Shown one piece after another: positions 8,339 to 16,825 of a stretch of 64,000 nt of DNA; within the stretch, counting starts at the first letter, position 1, and each line of letters begins with the position of its first letter. Both the position numbers and the translations under genes were made by a program. A model generated the notes under the pieces. It saw nothing but the letters and a program-made list of their open reading frames with translations. It was not told the DNA's origin and ran no database searches. The stretch is from Streptomyces sp. MUM 178J (GTDB lineage: Bacteria; Actinomycetota; Actinomycetes; Streptomycetales; Streptomycetaceae). Where the stretch lies: the NCBI RefSeq assembly GCF_022414575.1, contig NZ_JADWYQ010000033.1, positions 15,232-79,231 on the forward strand. Reading direction: 5' to 3'.

Positions 8339-9735
8339 GAGCGGCTTCCGACGGGGTTGGTGTCAGGTACGTCCGGCAGGGCGGCCAGAGACGCGGCGAT
8401 GTGGCTGTCGGAGACGCGGTGGTCTTCCAGGCCGCCGGACAGGTACTGGTCGTAGGCGGACAGGTCGAGGAGACCATGGCCGCTGACGTTGAACAGAATG
8501 ACGCGCGGCTCGTTCTCCTCCCGGGCCCGGACGGCCTCGTCGATCGCGCACTTGACGGCGTGCGCCGATTCGGGGGCGGGGACGAGGTTCTCGGCCCGTG
8601 CGAAGAAGGCCCCGGCCTCGAACACCTCCGTCTGGCCGTAGGCGACGGCCTCCATCAGGCCCTGCTCGTACAGGGCGCTGACCAGGGGTGCGGCGCCGTG
8701 GTAGCGCAGGCCTCCGGCGTGCACGCCGGGGGCGACGAAAGTGTGGCCCAGCGTGTACATCTTCGTCATGGGCGTCGTGCCGGAGAAGTCGTTGTAGTCC
8801 CACGCGTAGCGGCCCCGGGTCATCTTGGGGCACGCGTCGGGTTCCACGGCCACGAGCCGGGTCCGGGCGTTGGTGCGGAGCTTCTCCCGGTGGAAGGGAA
8901 AGGCCAGGCCGGCGAAGTTGCTGCCGGCGCCCATGGCGCCGATGACCACGTCGGGGAACTCGCCGGCGAGTTCCATCTGGAGCAGGGCCTCTTCGCCGAT
9001 CACCGTCTGGTGCAGCAGGACGTGGTTCTCCCCGCTGCCGACCGCGAACGCGCCCCGGTCCACCGTGCGGGCGTGTTCGAGGGCCTCGGCGTTGGCGATC
9101 GCCACGCTGCCGTCGGTGCCGGGCGAGGCGGCGATCAGGGCACGGCCGGCCTCGGTCGTACCGCTGGGGCTGGGTATGACGCGGGCGCCGTTGAGTTCCA
9201 TCAGTACCTTGCGGTACGGCTTCTGCGCGTGGCTGCATCGCACCATGAAGACCGTGCAGGCCAGGTCCAGGGCGTGGCAGGCCATCGACAGGGCGGTGCC
9301 CCACTGGCCGGCGCCGGTTCCAGTGGTCACTTCCTGGACGCCGGCCTGCTTGTAGTAGTAGGCCTGGGCGAGCGCGGAGTTGAGCTTGTGGCTGCCCGAG
9401 GCGTTGGCGCCCTCGTACTTGTAGTAGATGTGCGCGGGGGTGTCGAGCGCCTGCTCAAGGCGGTGGGCCCGGACGAGCGGGGTGGGGCGCCAGCGCTGGT
9501 ACTGCTCGCGCACCGGATCGGGGATCTTCACATGGCGCTCGGTGCCGACGCTGGAGCGGTACATGGACAGCGGCAGGTTCGGCGTCGAGTGCTTGCGGTC
9601 CGCCGGCGCCCCCTGCGGGGTGGACCGGGCGCGCCGCACGTCGGAGGACGGTACGTCCAGGTCGGCGAGAATGTTGTACCAGTGGGTCGGGACGTCCTCC
9701 TCGTCCAGCAGGAACTGGTTGCGCGACGTCCTCAT
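8335..9735 (-). CDS. TrpB2-like PLP-dependent beta-synthase
   Basis: A 466-residue fold type II PLP enzyme closest to the TrpB2 group of tryptophan synthase beta chains. The PLP Lys is K117 in NASGSHKLNSALAQAYYYK, with the TrpB catalytic Glu equivalent at E108 (KYEGAN). The phosphate-binding loop is TGTGAGQWG, and MVRCSHAQKPYRKVLME is characteristic of TrpB2. No trpA-like alpha subunit is nearby and the rest of the trp operon is absent, so primary tryptophan synthesis is unlikely. It is coupled by ATGA overlaps to the carrier protein upstream and the dehydrogenase downstream. It probably performs a beta-replacement or beta-elimination on a Ser-type substrate to supply a modified amino acid. 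The nucleophile is unknown. Confidence 0.85.
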   Translation of the reverse strand: MRTSRNQFLLDEEDVPTHWYNILADLDVPSSDVRRARSTPQGAPADRKHSTPNLPLSMYRSSVGTERHVKIPDPVREQYQRWRPTPLVRAHRLEQALDTPAHIYYKYEGANASGSHKLNSALAQAYYYKQAGVQEVTTGTGAGQWGTALSMACHALDLACTVFMVRCSHAQKPYRKVLMELNGARVIPSPSGTTEAGRALIAASPGTDGSVAIANAEALEHARTVDRGAFAVGSGENHVLLHQTVIGEEALLQMELAGEFPDVVIGAMGAGSNFAGLAFPFHREKLRTNARTRLVAVEPDACPKMTRGRYAWDYNDFSGTTPMTKMYTLGHTFVAPGVHAGGLRYHGAAPLVSALYEQGLMEAVAYGQTEVFEAGAFFARAENLVPAPESAHAVKCAIDEAVRAREENEPRVILFNVSGHGLLDLSAYDQYLSGGLEDHRVSDSHIAASLAALPDVPDTNPVGSRS

Positions 9736-10016
9736 GCGGCGGCCTCCGTCCGGAGCGTTTCGACGTGCCGGCGCACGAGGCCGATGAAGTCGCCGACGTT
9801 CTCCAGGTCGGCCTCCATCACGTCCTCGTCCTCGATCTGGCCGCCGAACTCGCTCTCCACGGCGAGGAGGAGCTGGAGTAGGTTCAGCGAGTCGAGCTGG
9901 ATCACCGGCGAGTAGAGCGAGACCTCGTTCCCGATGGCCTCGGGGCTCAGCCGGAGGTCCAGGGATTCCACCATGAGTTCGCGGACGCGGGACGTCACTT
10001 CATCGTCATTCAGCAT
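9732..10016 (-). CDS. Free-standing acyl/peptidyl carrier protein
   Basis: A 94-residue acidic helical protein with the phosphopantetheine site at S43 in VIQLDSLNLLQLL, the L-D-S-L pattern of type II carrier proteins. It is the first gene of the minus-strand operon 10016 to 2929, with a good ribosome site (AAGGAG, seven bases from ATG). Its stop overlaps the TrpB2-like start. It is the likely partner of the free adenylation domain and of the dehydrogenase, holding prolyl and then pyrrolyl thioester, before transfer to the NRPS condensation domain or another acyltransfer enzyme. Confidence 0.9.
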   Translation of the reverse strand: MLNDDEVTSRVRELMVESLDLRLSPEAIGNEVSLYSPVIQLDSLNLLQLLLAVESEFGGQIEDEDVMEADLENVGDFIGLVRRHVETLRTEAAA

Positions 10017-10204
10017 TCAGGGACTCCTTCTCACACATTTCGAATCGGCCGGGTCCCGGCGCGCCGTCGACCGACGGGAGCACACCGAAATCGGGACAAG
10101 AGGAATCAGGCGCGGCAGCCACAGGCGCGACAAAACGGGCCGGGGCTCCGGAGTGGAAACAATTCGACACTCAGCCGGGTGCCGCCCAGCCAGAAGATAT
10201 CAGT

Positions 10205-10978
10205 TCAGCCGACGAGATCAAGGCGGGCAGTGATGTCCTTGACGACTTCCGCTTCCTGCTGCGCAAGATAGAAGTGTCCTCCCGGAAATACGCGCAGGTC
10301 GAAATCACCGGACGTCCGGTCGCTCCACGCCGCCGCGTCCGAAACCGGGACACCGGGGTCCGAGTCCCCCACGTACGCCGTCAGGGGAATCCCCACCGGC
10401 CGGGCGTCGGCGGGCTGGTAGGTTTCGATCAGCTTCAGGTCCGCCCGCATCGAGGGCAGCAGCAGGGGCAGTAGACCAGGGTCCGCGGTCAGGGCCTCGT
10501 CCATGCCGCCGAGCGCGAGCAGGTCCTCGACCATCGCCGCGTCGTCCTGTGTGTGCAGGTCCCGGGAGCTGCGCGGGGATCCGGGCGCGGCGTGCCCGGA
10601 GACGAACAACTGCCTCGGCCGCGCCCGGTAGAGCGTCTCCAGACGCAGCGTGACCTCGTACGCGAGCGCCGCGCCCATGCTGTGCCCGAAGAGAGCGAGA
10701 GGCCGTCCCAGCAGTGGCAGCAGGGCCTGTGCGACGCCGTCGGCGAGCTCTGCCATGGCGGTCACGCACGGTTCGCCGAGCCGGTCCTGGCGCCCGGGGT
10801 ACTGCACGGCGACCAGTTCCACGTCCGCGGGGAGCAGGTCCGCCCAGCCGTGGAAGGTGCCTGCGGTGCCGCCCGCGTGCGGGAGGCAAACCAGGCGGAG
10901 CCGGGGGTTGGCCACCGGGCGGGGCCTGCGGAGCCAGCGCCCCACCGATTTCGGGGCGGGCGGGGCTGTGGGGATCAC
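10205..10978 (-). CDS. Type II thioesterase
   Basis: A 257-residue stand-alone thioesterase of the alpha/beta-hydrolase fold that clears stalled or misprimed carrier proteins in NRPS and PKS systems. The family opening LRLVCLPHAGGTAGTFHGW is near residue 28. The nucleophile is in FGHSMGAALAYE, the acid in VGDSDPGV, and the catalytic His in PGGHFYLAQ. The GTG start has GGGAG upstream. It is separated from the carrier operon by 188 bases in which I see no gene. Its presence agrees with carrier-bound assembly in the cluster. Confidence 0.9.
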   Translation of the reverse strand: MIPTAPPAPKSVGRWLRRPRPVANPRLRLVCLPHAGGTAGTFHGWADLLPADVELVAVQYPGRQDRLGEPCVTAMAELADGVAQALLPLLGRPLALFGHSMGAALAYEVTLRLETLYRARPRQLFVSGHAAPGSPRSSRDLHTQDDAAMVEDLLALGGMDEALTADPGLLPLLLPSMRADLKLIETYQPADARPVGIPLTAYVGDSDPGVPVSDAAAWSDRTSGDFDLRVFPGGHFYLAQQEAEVVKDITARLDLVG

Positions 10979-11233
10979 TGTCGGTCTTCTCCCTCATGGC
11001 ACTTCCTGCGGCCGGACCTCTTACGCCCGACATTTCAAGTCCCGCACTGTAACTCCTTTTCGGTGCGGCGTCACCCCGCCGTAAGGGGCAGTTCCGCATA
11101 CAGAATTTATCCAGCCGGCTCACCCGCCGGTGCTTAGAGTCGTACGCAATCACTTCGGTTATCACCGCCCCGCACGCCTGTCCGCAGGCATTCCAAAACA
11201 CTCTGCAGACCGCCGAAAGGGATGCGTCACATC
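10979..11233. promoter_or_regulatory. Divergent promoter region, thioesterase versus aldehyde dehydrogenase operon
   Basis: About 255 bases between divergent operons, noticeably richer in A+T than the flanking genes around 11030-11170. It must carry the promoters of both the thioesterase and the terpene/diaminopropionate operon. I see no convincing palindrome and no copy of the TCCCTC-N4-GAGGGA element found at 19251 and 24040. Confidence 0.4.
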
Positions 11234-12664
11234 ATGTATTCGCTGCCACTTCGGTCGGTCTTTATCGGCGGCCGGTGGGTCGCGCCGCGCGCCACGGGAA
11301 CCATCGCCGTCGAGAACCCGGCGACCCAGCATCAGATCGCCGAGGTCCCCGACTGCGACAGTGCGGACGTCTGGCACGCGGTCGACGCCGCCCGCTCGGC
11401 CCTGCCCGGCTGGTCCGCGACCGGCCCGGCCGAGCGCGGGGCGGCCCTCACCGCCCTGCGCGAAGCCCTGCTGGAGCACCAGGAGGGGCTGGCCCGGACG
11501 GTGACCCGCGAGATGGGTTCCCCGATCACCTTCGCCCGACGCGTGCAGACGGGCCTGCCCGTCAAGGTGCTCGACGGGTTCATCGACGAGCTGGCCGCCG
11601 CCACGGCGCAGGAGCGGATCGGGCATTCCCTGGTGGTGCGCGAGCCCATCGGCGTGGCCGCCGCCATCACCCCCTGGAACTACCCGCTCCACCAGGCGGT
11701 CGCCAAGATCGGCGCGGCTCTCGCGGCGGGTTGCACCCTGGTGCTCAAGCCGAGCGAGCTCGCCCCACTCTCCGCCTACGCGCTGACGCGGATCATCGAG
11801 GGCATCGGCCTGCCGCCCGGCGTGTTCAACCTTGTTCCCGGCCGCGGGAGCACCACCGGCGCCGCGCTCGCCGCCGACGACGGGGTCGACGTCGTGTCGT
11901 TCACCGGTTCGCTGGAGGCCGGCCGGAAGATCGGCGCGGCCGCGGCCCAGTCGGTCAAGCGGACCTGCCTGGAACTGGGCGGGAAGTCGGCGACCGTGGT
12001 TCTGTCCGACGCCGACCTGGCCACCGCCGTCGAGGACGGCGTCCACAGCGCGCTGCACAACGCCGGGCAGACCTGTTCGGCCCGCACACGGCTGCTCGTA
12101 CCCCGCCATCGGCTGGACGAGGCCCTCGACGTGGCCCGCGCCGTCGTCGCCGCGTATGTGCCGGGCGACCCGGAGGACCCGGCGTGCCTGCTCGGCCCCC
12201 TCGCCTCCGCGCAGCAGCGGGAGCGGGTCCTCGCCCACCTGGAGCTGGCCGCCCGCAGCGGTGCGCGCCAGGTCGCCGGCCCCGGCCGTCCCGAGCGCCT
12301 GCCGCACCTCGGCCACTACGTGGCGCCCAGCATCTGGACCGGGGTCAGCCCCTCCTCACCGCTGGCCCTAGAGGAGATCTTCGGGCCCGTCCTGGCCGTC
12401 ATGGCGTTCGGCGACGACGAGGAGGCCGTGTCCCTGGCCAACCACTCCGACTACGGCCTGGCGGCGACCGTCTGGTCCGCCGACACGGACCGGGCGCTGT
12501 CGGTGGCCCGGCGCCTCCAGGTCGGTCAAGTCGACATCAACGACGCCAAGTTCAATGCCGCGGCCCCTTTCGGCGGCTTCCGGCAGTCGGGTGTGGGGCG
12601 CGAGCTGGGCCGGCACGGCATCCAGGAGTTCCAGGAGGTCAAGTCCCTCCAGCTGCCCGCGTGA
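11234..12664 (+). CDS. NAD(P)-dependent aldehyde dehydrogenase
   Basis: A roughly 476-residue aldehyde dehydrogenase of the betaine-aldehyde/vanillin-dehydrogenase type. Cofactor and catalytic signatures are visible: ITPWNYPLHQAVAKIGAALA, VVSFTGSLEAGRKIG, the general-base Glu in LELGGKSA, and the nucleophilic Cys in NAGQTCSART. An alternative ATG at 11222 adds four residues; both sites have a poorly spaced AAAGGG. It begins the plus-strand operon containing the terpene synthase, MpaB-like oxygenase and SbnA/SbnB. Oxidation of a terpenoid aldehyde to the acid, which the acyl-CoA ligase at 19364 could activate, fits the context. The substrate is inferred. Confidence 0.9.
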   Translation: MYSLPLRSVFIGGRWVAPRATGTIAVENPATQHQIAEVPDCDSADVWHAVDAARSALPGWSATGPAERGAALTALREALLEHQEGLARTVTREMGSPITFARRVQTGLPVKVLDGFIDELAAATAQERIGHSLVVREPIGVAAAITPWNYPLHQAVAKIGAALAAGCTLVLKPSELAPLSAYALTRIIEGIGLPPGVFNLVPGRGSTTGAALAADDGVDVVSFTGSLEAGRKIGAAAAQSVKRTCLELGGKSATVVLSDADLATAVEDGVHSALHNAGQTCSARTRLLVPRHRLDEALDVARAVVAAYVPGDPEDPACLLGPLASAQQRERVLAHLELAARSGARQVAGPGRPERLPHLGHYVAPSIWTGVSPSSPLALEEIFGPVLAVMAFGDDEEAVSLANHSDYGLAATVWSADTDRALSVARRLQVGQVDINDAKFNAAAPFGGFRQSGVGRELGRHGIQEFQEVKSLQLPA

Positions 12665-12736
12665 GACCCCGCGCGGCCCTCCCCCGCCCCGCCGCCTGCT
12701 TCCCCTTCCCCTTCCCATCGAACGACGGGTGACACC

Positions 12737-13759
12737 GTGCCCTTGCGCATGCCCCATATCCACGTGGAGTTCCCTCCCGAGCTCAGCCCGCACGCCGCAC
12801 AGGCGGAAGCGGGTACGCGCGCCTTCGTGGCCCGCTTCGGCCTGGCCCCCGACGAGGCGGCCCGGCACCATCACGAGCGCTCCCTGCTCGGCACCCTGAT
12901 GGGCCGCGCGTATCCCACCGCCGGAGCCTTCGAACTCCAGCTGGTCACCGACTGGATCAGCTGCATGCTGGTGCTGGACGACCAGTTCGACGAGACCGCG
13001 CTCGGCACCGACCCGGCCCTGCTGCGCCGCCTGTGCGACGAGGTCCTCGGCTGGTTCACCGCCGACGGCTCCGTCGACGACACGCCCTCTGCCGCCTCGG
13101 TCCACTCGACCGTCGCCGCGTTCCGGCCGGCCTATGCGGACCTGTGGCGCCGTACCGTGCCCCTGACCACACCGACCTGGCGGGCCCGCTTCGCCGCCCA
13201 CGTCGGGGCCTTCTTCGAGACCTGCGTGTGGGAGTCCGAGAACCGCCTCGCCGGGCGGGTGCCGGGCCTGGACGAGTACATCGCCATGCGAGGCCGGGCC
13301 CTGATGCCCTACCTCGACCTCATCGAAGTGACCCTGCACGCCGAGGTGCCCGAGGAGATCTACGGGCTCCCGGGGTTCGCGGAGCTGAACGCGTCGCTGT
13401 CCGACGCCGATCTGTGGACCAATGACCTGTTCAGCTGCGAGAAGGAAGCCCTGCTGAACGACCCCCACAACCTCGTCCTGATCCACCGGCACGCGCACGG
13501 TACGGACCTGCAGACGTCGGCCGACGCGGTCGGCGCGATGATCCAGGCGCGCTTCGACCGGTTCACCGAGCTCAGCGCCACCTTCGCGGACGGCCTCACG
13601 CCCGAGCTGGGCGCGCTGTTCCCGGCGGACCGGGTGGAAGCCCACATCGCCGGTCTGCGCAGCTGGCTCACCGGCCAGTTGAAGTGGCGCTTCGAGACGC
13701 TGCGCTTCGACCCCACCCGGCCGGAGGTCATCAGTGCCGCCGGCTCCACACCGCTGTAG
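12737..13759 (+). CDS. Class I terpene synthase (cyclase)
   Basis: A 340-residue bacterial class I terpene synthase that ionises a prenyl diphosphate with Mg2+. The first metal motif is DDQFDE (about residue 80), inside MLVLDDQFDE. The NSE triad is complete as NDLFSCEKE (about residue 229), and an Arg about 45 residues upstream (RGRALMPYL) is placed as the diphosphate sensor. The C terminus has RFETLRF where an RY pair is usual. The GTG at 12737 is used here; an ATG at 12749 is an alternative. Substrate length (C15 or C20) cannot be read from sequence, but the GGPP-type synthase in the same cluster makes C20 plausible. It is followed closely by the oxygenase gene. Confidence 0.92.
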   Translation: MPLRMPHIHVEFPPELSPHAAQAEAGTRAFVARFGLAPDEAARHHHERSLLGTLMGRAYPTAGAFELQLVTDWISCMLVLDDQFDETALGTDPALLRRLCDEVLGWFTADGSVDDTPSAASVHSTVAAFRPAYADLWRRTVPLTTPTWRARFAAHVGAFFETCVWESENRLAGRVPGLDEYIAMRGRALMPYLDLIEVTLHAEVPEEIYGLPGFAELNASLSDADLWTNDLFSCEKEALLNDPHNLVLIHRHAHGTDLQTSADAVGAMIQARFDRFTELSATFADGLTPELGALFPADRVEAHIAGLRSWLTGQLKWRFETLRFDPTRPEVISAAGSTPL

Positions 13760-13787
13760 CCGCCTTCTCACCGTGAACGGGGCATGG

Positions 13788-14690
13788 ATGCGAGACCGTT
13801 ACGCGACACTCAGATACCTGGAGACCCTCGATCCCAAGGCGGACCACGAGGAGATCCACCGCATATCCTCCGACCGCGAGTTCCCATGGGACTACGGCCG
13901 GGGCCTGGAGGTCGCCATCTGGCGCACCTGCTGTGTGCCCGCCATCTCCGGCGTCCTCGACGGCACGGGCGAGTTCGCCCTGCGGGCGCAGAAGCGCTAC
14001 GACGACACCCGCATCATCCTCGGAGAGCTGGTCCGCGGCGGATACGACTCCGACCGCGGACGCCAGGCGATCCGTCAGATCAACAACGCTCACCGCCGGT
14101 TCGACATCGACAACGAGGACATGCTCTACGTCCTGTCGACGTTCATATTCGAGCCCGTGCGCTGGATCGACCAGTGGGCCTGGCGCCCGACCGGCGAGAC
14201 CGAACGGCTGGCCGCCTTCTACTTCTTCGCGGGCGTCGGCAAGCGGATGAACATCCGCGAGATACCCACCGACTACGCGACGTTCGAGGCGTTCAACCGG
14301 GAGTACGAGCAGGCCCGCTTCCGCAGGGCGGCGAGCAACCACCGCGTCGGCACCTCGATCATCAGGCTCTACGGGTCCTGGTACCGGCGCCCGGTCCGCG
14401 ATCTGGTGACCGCCACCCTGCCCTGCCGTCTGGACCGGCCCGCGCTCGACGCCCTGGACATGCGCACGCCCCCGGTGTGGGCCCGGGCGCTGCACCACGC
14501 CGCGCTGCGGGGCCACGCCCGAGCCGAGCGCGTGGCCCCCCGCCTGATGGCGCGGGTCATGACGCGCCCGACCGCCCGGACGTACCCCGGCTACCCGGCT
14601 GGTTACGACCTCGCCGACATCGGCCCCCACCGGACCGTCCCGCCCGTGCCACGGCTCCCGGCGGCACGCGCCGACAGCCTCAAGGACTGA
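13788..14690 (+). CDS. MpaB/rubber-oxygenase-like (DUF2236) oxygenase
   Basis: A 300-residue protein of the DUF2236 family (MpaB, latex-clearing-protein catalytic domain), proposed haem-type oxygenases that cleave or oxidise prenyl chains. Family features are the NNAHRRFDIDNEDMLYV segment with its His, the following helix TFIFEPVRWIDQWAW, and the N-terminal WDYGRGLEVAIWRTC. The ATG at 13788 has GGGG five bases upstream; the terpene synthase ends 28 bases before it. Four bases separate its stop from the SbnA ATG. A role in oxidising or trimming the terpenoid made by the adjacent cyclase, giving the aldehyde used by the dehydrogenase at 11234, is an attractive inference. No biochemical precedent for this exact pair is known to me. 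Confidence 0.75.
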   Translation: MRDRYATLRYLETLDPKADHEEIHRISSDREFPWDYGRGLEVAIWRTCCVPAISGVLDGTGEFALRAQKRYDDTRIILGELVRGGYDSDRGRQAIRQINNAHRRFDIDNEDMLYVLSTFIFEPVRWIDQWAWRPTGETERLAAFYFFAGVGKRMNIREIPTDYATFEAFNREYEQARFRRAASNHRVGTSIIRLYGSWYRRPVRDLVTATLPCRLDRPALDALDMRTPPVWARALHHAALRGHARAERVAPRLMARVMTRPTARTYPGYPAGYDLADIGPHRTVPPVPRLPAARADSLKD

Positions 14691-14695
14691 GAACC

Positions 14696-15730
14696 ATGAC
14701 GGAATCCATCACTGTCGCGGCTGCCGCACCGCCCCCGGCCCCCATCGGCGACACGCCCATGCGGCCCGTACGCGTTCCCGTCGGCGACCGGTCGGTCCGG
14801 ATCTGGCTCAAGCTGGAAGCCGAGAATCCGTTCGGTTCGATCAAGGCCCGTACCGCCGAGGCGCTGTTGGCCGCCCTGGAGATGACCGGGGCGCTGCGGC
14901 CGGGAATGCGGGTGGTCGAGTCGACCTCGGGCAACCTCGGGGTGGCGCTCGCCGGCCTGTGCGCGCAGCGCGGCTACGACTGCACCCTGGTTGTCGAGCC
15001 CAGCACGCCCCGCGCCAGCGTCGAGCGGATGGCGGCGTTCGGAGCTGACGTGGTCACGGTGCGCGAGGTGCCCGGCGGCCGGACCCTCGGGGCGCGGCTA
15101 CAGGCCGTCCAGGAGATCCTGGCGACCGACGCGGACGCCGTGTGGACGAACCAGTACGCGAGCCCGGCCAACCCCGGGGTCCACGAGTGGCAGACGGCCT
15201 CGGAACTGGTGAAAGCCGGCCCCGACGGCCGGTTCGACGCCGTCGCCGTCGCCGTCTCCACGGGCGGCACGCTGGCCGGCATCGCCCGGTACTTCCGGAG
15301 CAACCTGCCGGACACGCGGATCGTCGCGGTCGACGCGGTGGGCTCGTCCGCCCTGGGCGGGGAGCCCGCCGACCGGCCGTTCAAACTGATGGGCTTCGGT
15401 TCGGGCCAGCTGTCGGGGTTCCTGGAGCCCGGCTACTGGGACCACGCCGTGCTGCTGCGCGACGCGGCGGCCGCCGCGGCCTGCGTCCGGGTCTTCCGGC
15501 GCACCGGCGTCTCGCTCGGGGGCAGCGGCGGCGCCGCCGTGCTGGCGTCAGTGATCCAGGCCCGGCGGGACCCCTCCCTGCGGGAGATCGCCAGCGTGTG
15601 CCCGGACAGCGGGGAGAAGTACGCGCACCTGTACGGGACGCCCGCCGCCGCCGAGCCGGATCCGGACCCGGAGGTCCGGGAGGCCCTGTCCCTCCTGAAC
15701 CACATGTACGACGAAGAGAAGGCACCCTGA
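14696..15730 (+). CDS. sbnA: SbnA-like 2,3-diaminopropionate biosynthesis PLP enzyme
   Basis: A 344-residue fold type II PLP enzyme of the cysteine-synthase family. The PLP Lys is in NPFGSIKARTAEALL (about residue 51), followed by ESTSGNLGVALA (phosphate/substrate loop) and VAVSTGGTLAGIARYF. The C-terminal region has SLGGSGGAAV. SbnA of staphyloferrin B synthesis condenses O-phospho-L-serine with L-glutamate to give N-(1-amino-1-carboxy-2-ethyl)glutamate. The identification rests largely on pairing with the SbnB-like gene directly downstream, which its stop overlaps (TGATG). Together they would provide L-2,3-diaminopropionate for the NRPS. An ordinary cysteine synthase is less likely in this context. 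Confidence 0.88.
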   Translation: MTESITVAAAAPPPAPIGDTPMRPVRVPVGDRSVRIWLKLEAENPFGSIKARTAEALLAALEMTGALRPGMRVVESTSGNLGVALAGLCAQRGYDCTLVVEPSTPRASVERMAAFGADVVTVREVPGGRTLGARLQAVQEILATDADAVWTNQYASPANPGVHEWQTASELVKAGPDGRFDAVAVAVSTGGTLAGIARYFRSNLPDTRIVAVDAVGSSALGGEPADRPFKLMGFGSGQLSGFLEPGYWDHAVLLRDAAAAAACVRVFRRTGVSLGGSGGAAVLASVIQARRDPSLREIASVCPDSGEKYAHLYGTPAAAEPDPDPEVREALSLLNHMYDEEKAP

Positions 15731-16758
15731 TGGCAGATCCCTCACCGACGATCACCTACCTCGACGGCGCCGACGTGGAGCGGCTGTCCGCGGACCTGCC
15801 GGTCGTCGAACGCGCCCACGAGACCCTGCTGGCCTACGGCCGCAAGGAGGCGGGGCTGACCCTCGAGGCGGCACTGCGCTGGACCACGCGCTCGGGTGCC
15901 GCAGCCCGCAGCCTCATCCTTCCCGGCTGGTCCGGAGACAGCTACGGCTGCAAGATCATCAACGCCTCGCTGGGCAACCACCTGCTCGGGCAGCCCCGCG
16001 CCGCGGGGCTGATCGTGCTCAACGACCCGGAGACGGCGCGCCCCGTCTGCATCATGGAGGGCGGACGGATCAGCGCCCTGCGGACCGCCGGGGTCTCGCT
16101 CGCCGCCGTGCGTGCCGTCCGGGACCTGGCCGCGATCACACGCGTGGCCTTTCTCGGCTGCGGCCGGCAGGCCGAGGTCCACCGCGAGCTGCTGGCCGCC
16201 GTCTGCCCGGGCGTGGAGGAGCTGTTCCTCTTCGACCAGGACGCCGCGCGGGCGCGTGGGCTGGCCGCCCGCTGGGCGGCGTCGGGCCCCGGTACCCGGG
16301 TGACCGTGAGCGCCGGAGCCCGGGAGGCGGTGGAGCAGGCCCAGCTGACCATCGCGGTGACCACCACCACCGAACCGTACGTGGAACTGGACTGGGTCCC
16401 GGCGGGCGGGACCTTCGTGAACGTGTCGCTGGACGACGCCGCGGAGAGCCTGCTGCTGGGCTGCGACCACCTCTTCGTCGACGACTGGGACCTCGTCGTG
16501 GACGACGACCACCGGCTGCTGGGCTCGCTGGCACGGTCCGGCCGGATCAGCGGCCCCGGGACCCGGGCTCCGGAGGGCGGCCGCTCGGTGGACGCCGCTC
16601 TGCCCGCGCTGTTCGCGGGCGAGTACCAGCGCGCCGTCCGCCCGGACGAGCGCGTGGTGGTCAATCCGTTCGGCATGGGCGTCCAGGACATCGCGCTAGC
16701 CGCCGCCGTGCACGAGCGGGCCCTGGCGCAGGGCGTCGGCCTGCAGCTGAAGCGCTGA
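15730..16758 (+). CDS. sbnB: SbnB-like dehydrogenase, ornithine-cyclodeaminase fold
   Basis: A 342-residue protein of the ornithine cyclodeaminase/mu-crystallin family. The Rossmann nucleotide-binding loop is visible in RVAFLGCGRQAEVHREL (about residue 140), and GCKIINASLGNHLLGQPRA and the downstream VNPFGMGVQDIALAAAV are typical of SbnB. SbnB oxidatively cleaves the SbnA product with NAD+ to L-2,3-diaminopropionate, 2-oxoglutarate and ammonia-level nitrogen. The start codon overlaps the SbnA stop, so the two are translationally coupled. It is the last gene of the plus-strand operon, which ends at an exceptionally long hairpin. Confidence 0.9.
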   Translation: MADPSPTITYLDGADVERLSADLPVVERAHETLLAYGRKEAGLTLEAALRWTTRSGAAARSLILPGWSGDSYGCKIINASLGNHLLGQPRAAGLIVLNDPETARPVCIMEGGRISALRTAGVSLAAVRAVRDLAAITRVAFLGCGRQAEVHRELLAAVCPGVEELFLFDQDAARARGLAARWAASGPGTRVTVSAGAREAVEQAQLTIAVTTTTEPYVELDWVPAGGTFVNVSLDDAAESLLLGCDHLFVDDWDLVVDDDHRLLGSLARSGRISGPGTRAPEGGRSVDAALPALFAGEYQRAVRPDERVVVNPFGMGVQDIALAAAVHERALAQGVGLQLKR

Positions 16759-16760
16759 TC

Positions 16761-16825
16761 CTGAGATTCCCCCCATGACTGAGGCCCCGCCGATGGCGGG
16801 GCCTCAGTCATGGGGGGAATCTCAG
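16761..16825. terminator. Bidirectional terminator with perfect 31-bp arms
   Basis: The arms 16761-16791 and 16795-16825 are perfect reverse complements, with a three-base GAT loop. The hairpin begins two bases after the SbnB stop, and the right arm contains the TGA stop of the converging dehydrogenase (16822-16824). It therefore serves as terminator for both operons and is built into the coding end of one of them. Confidence 0.9.
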
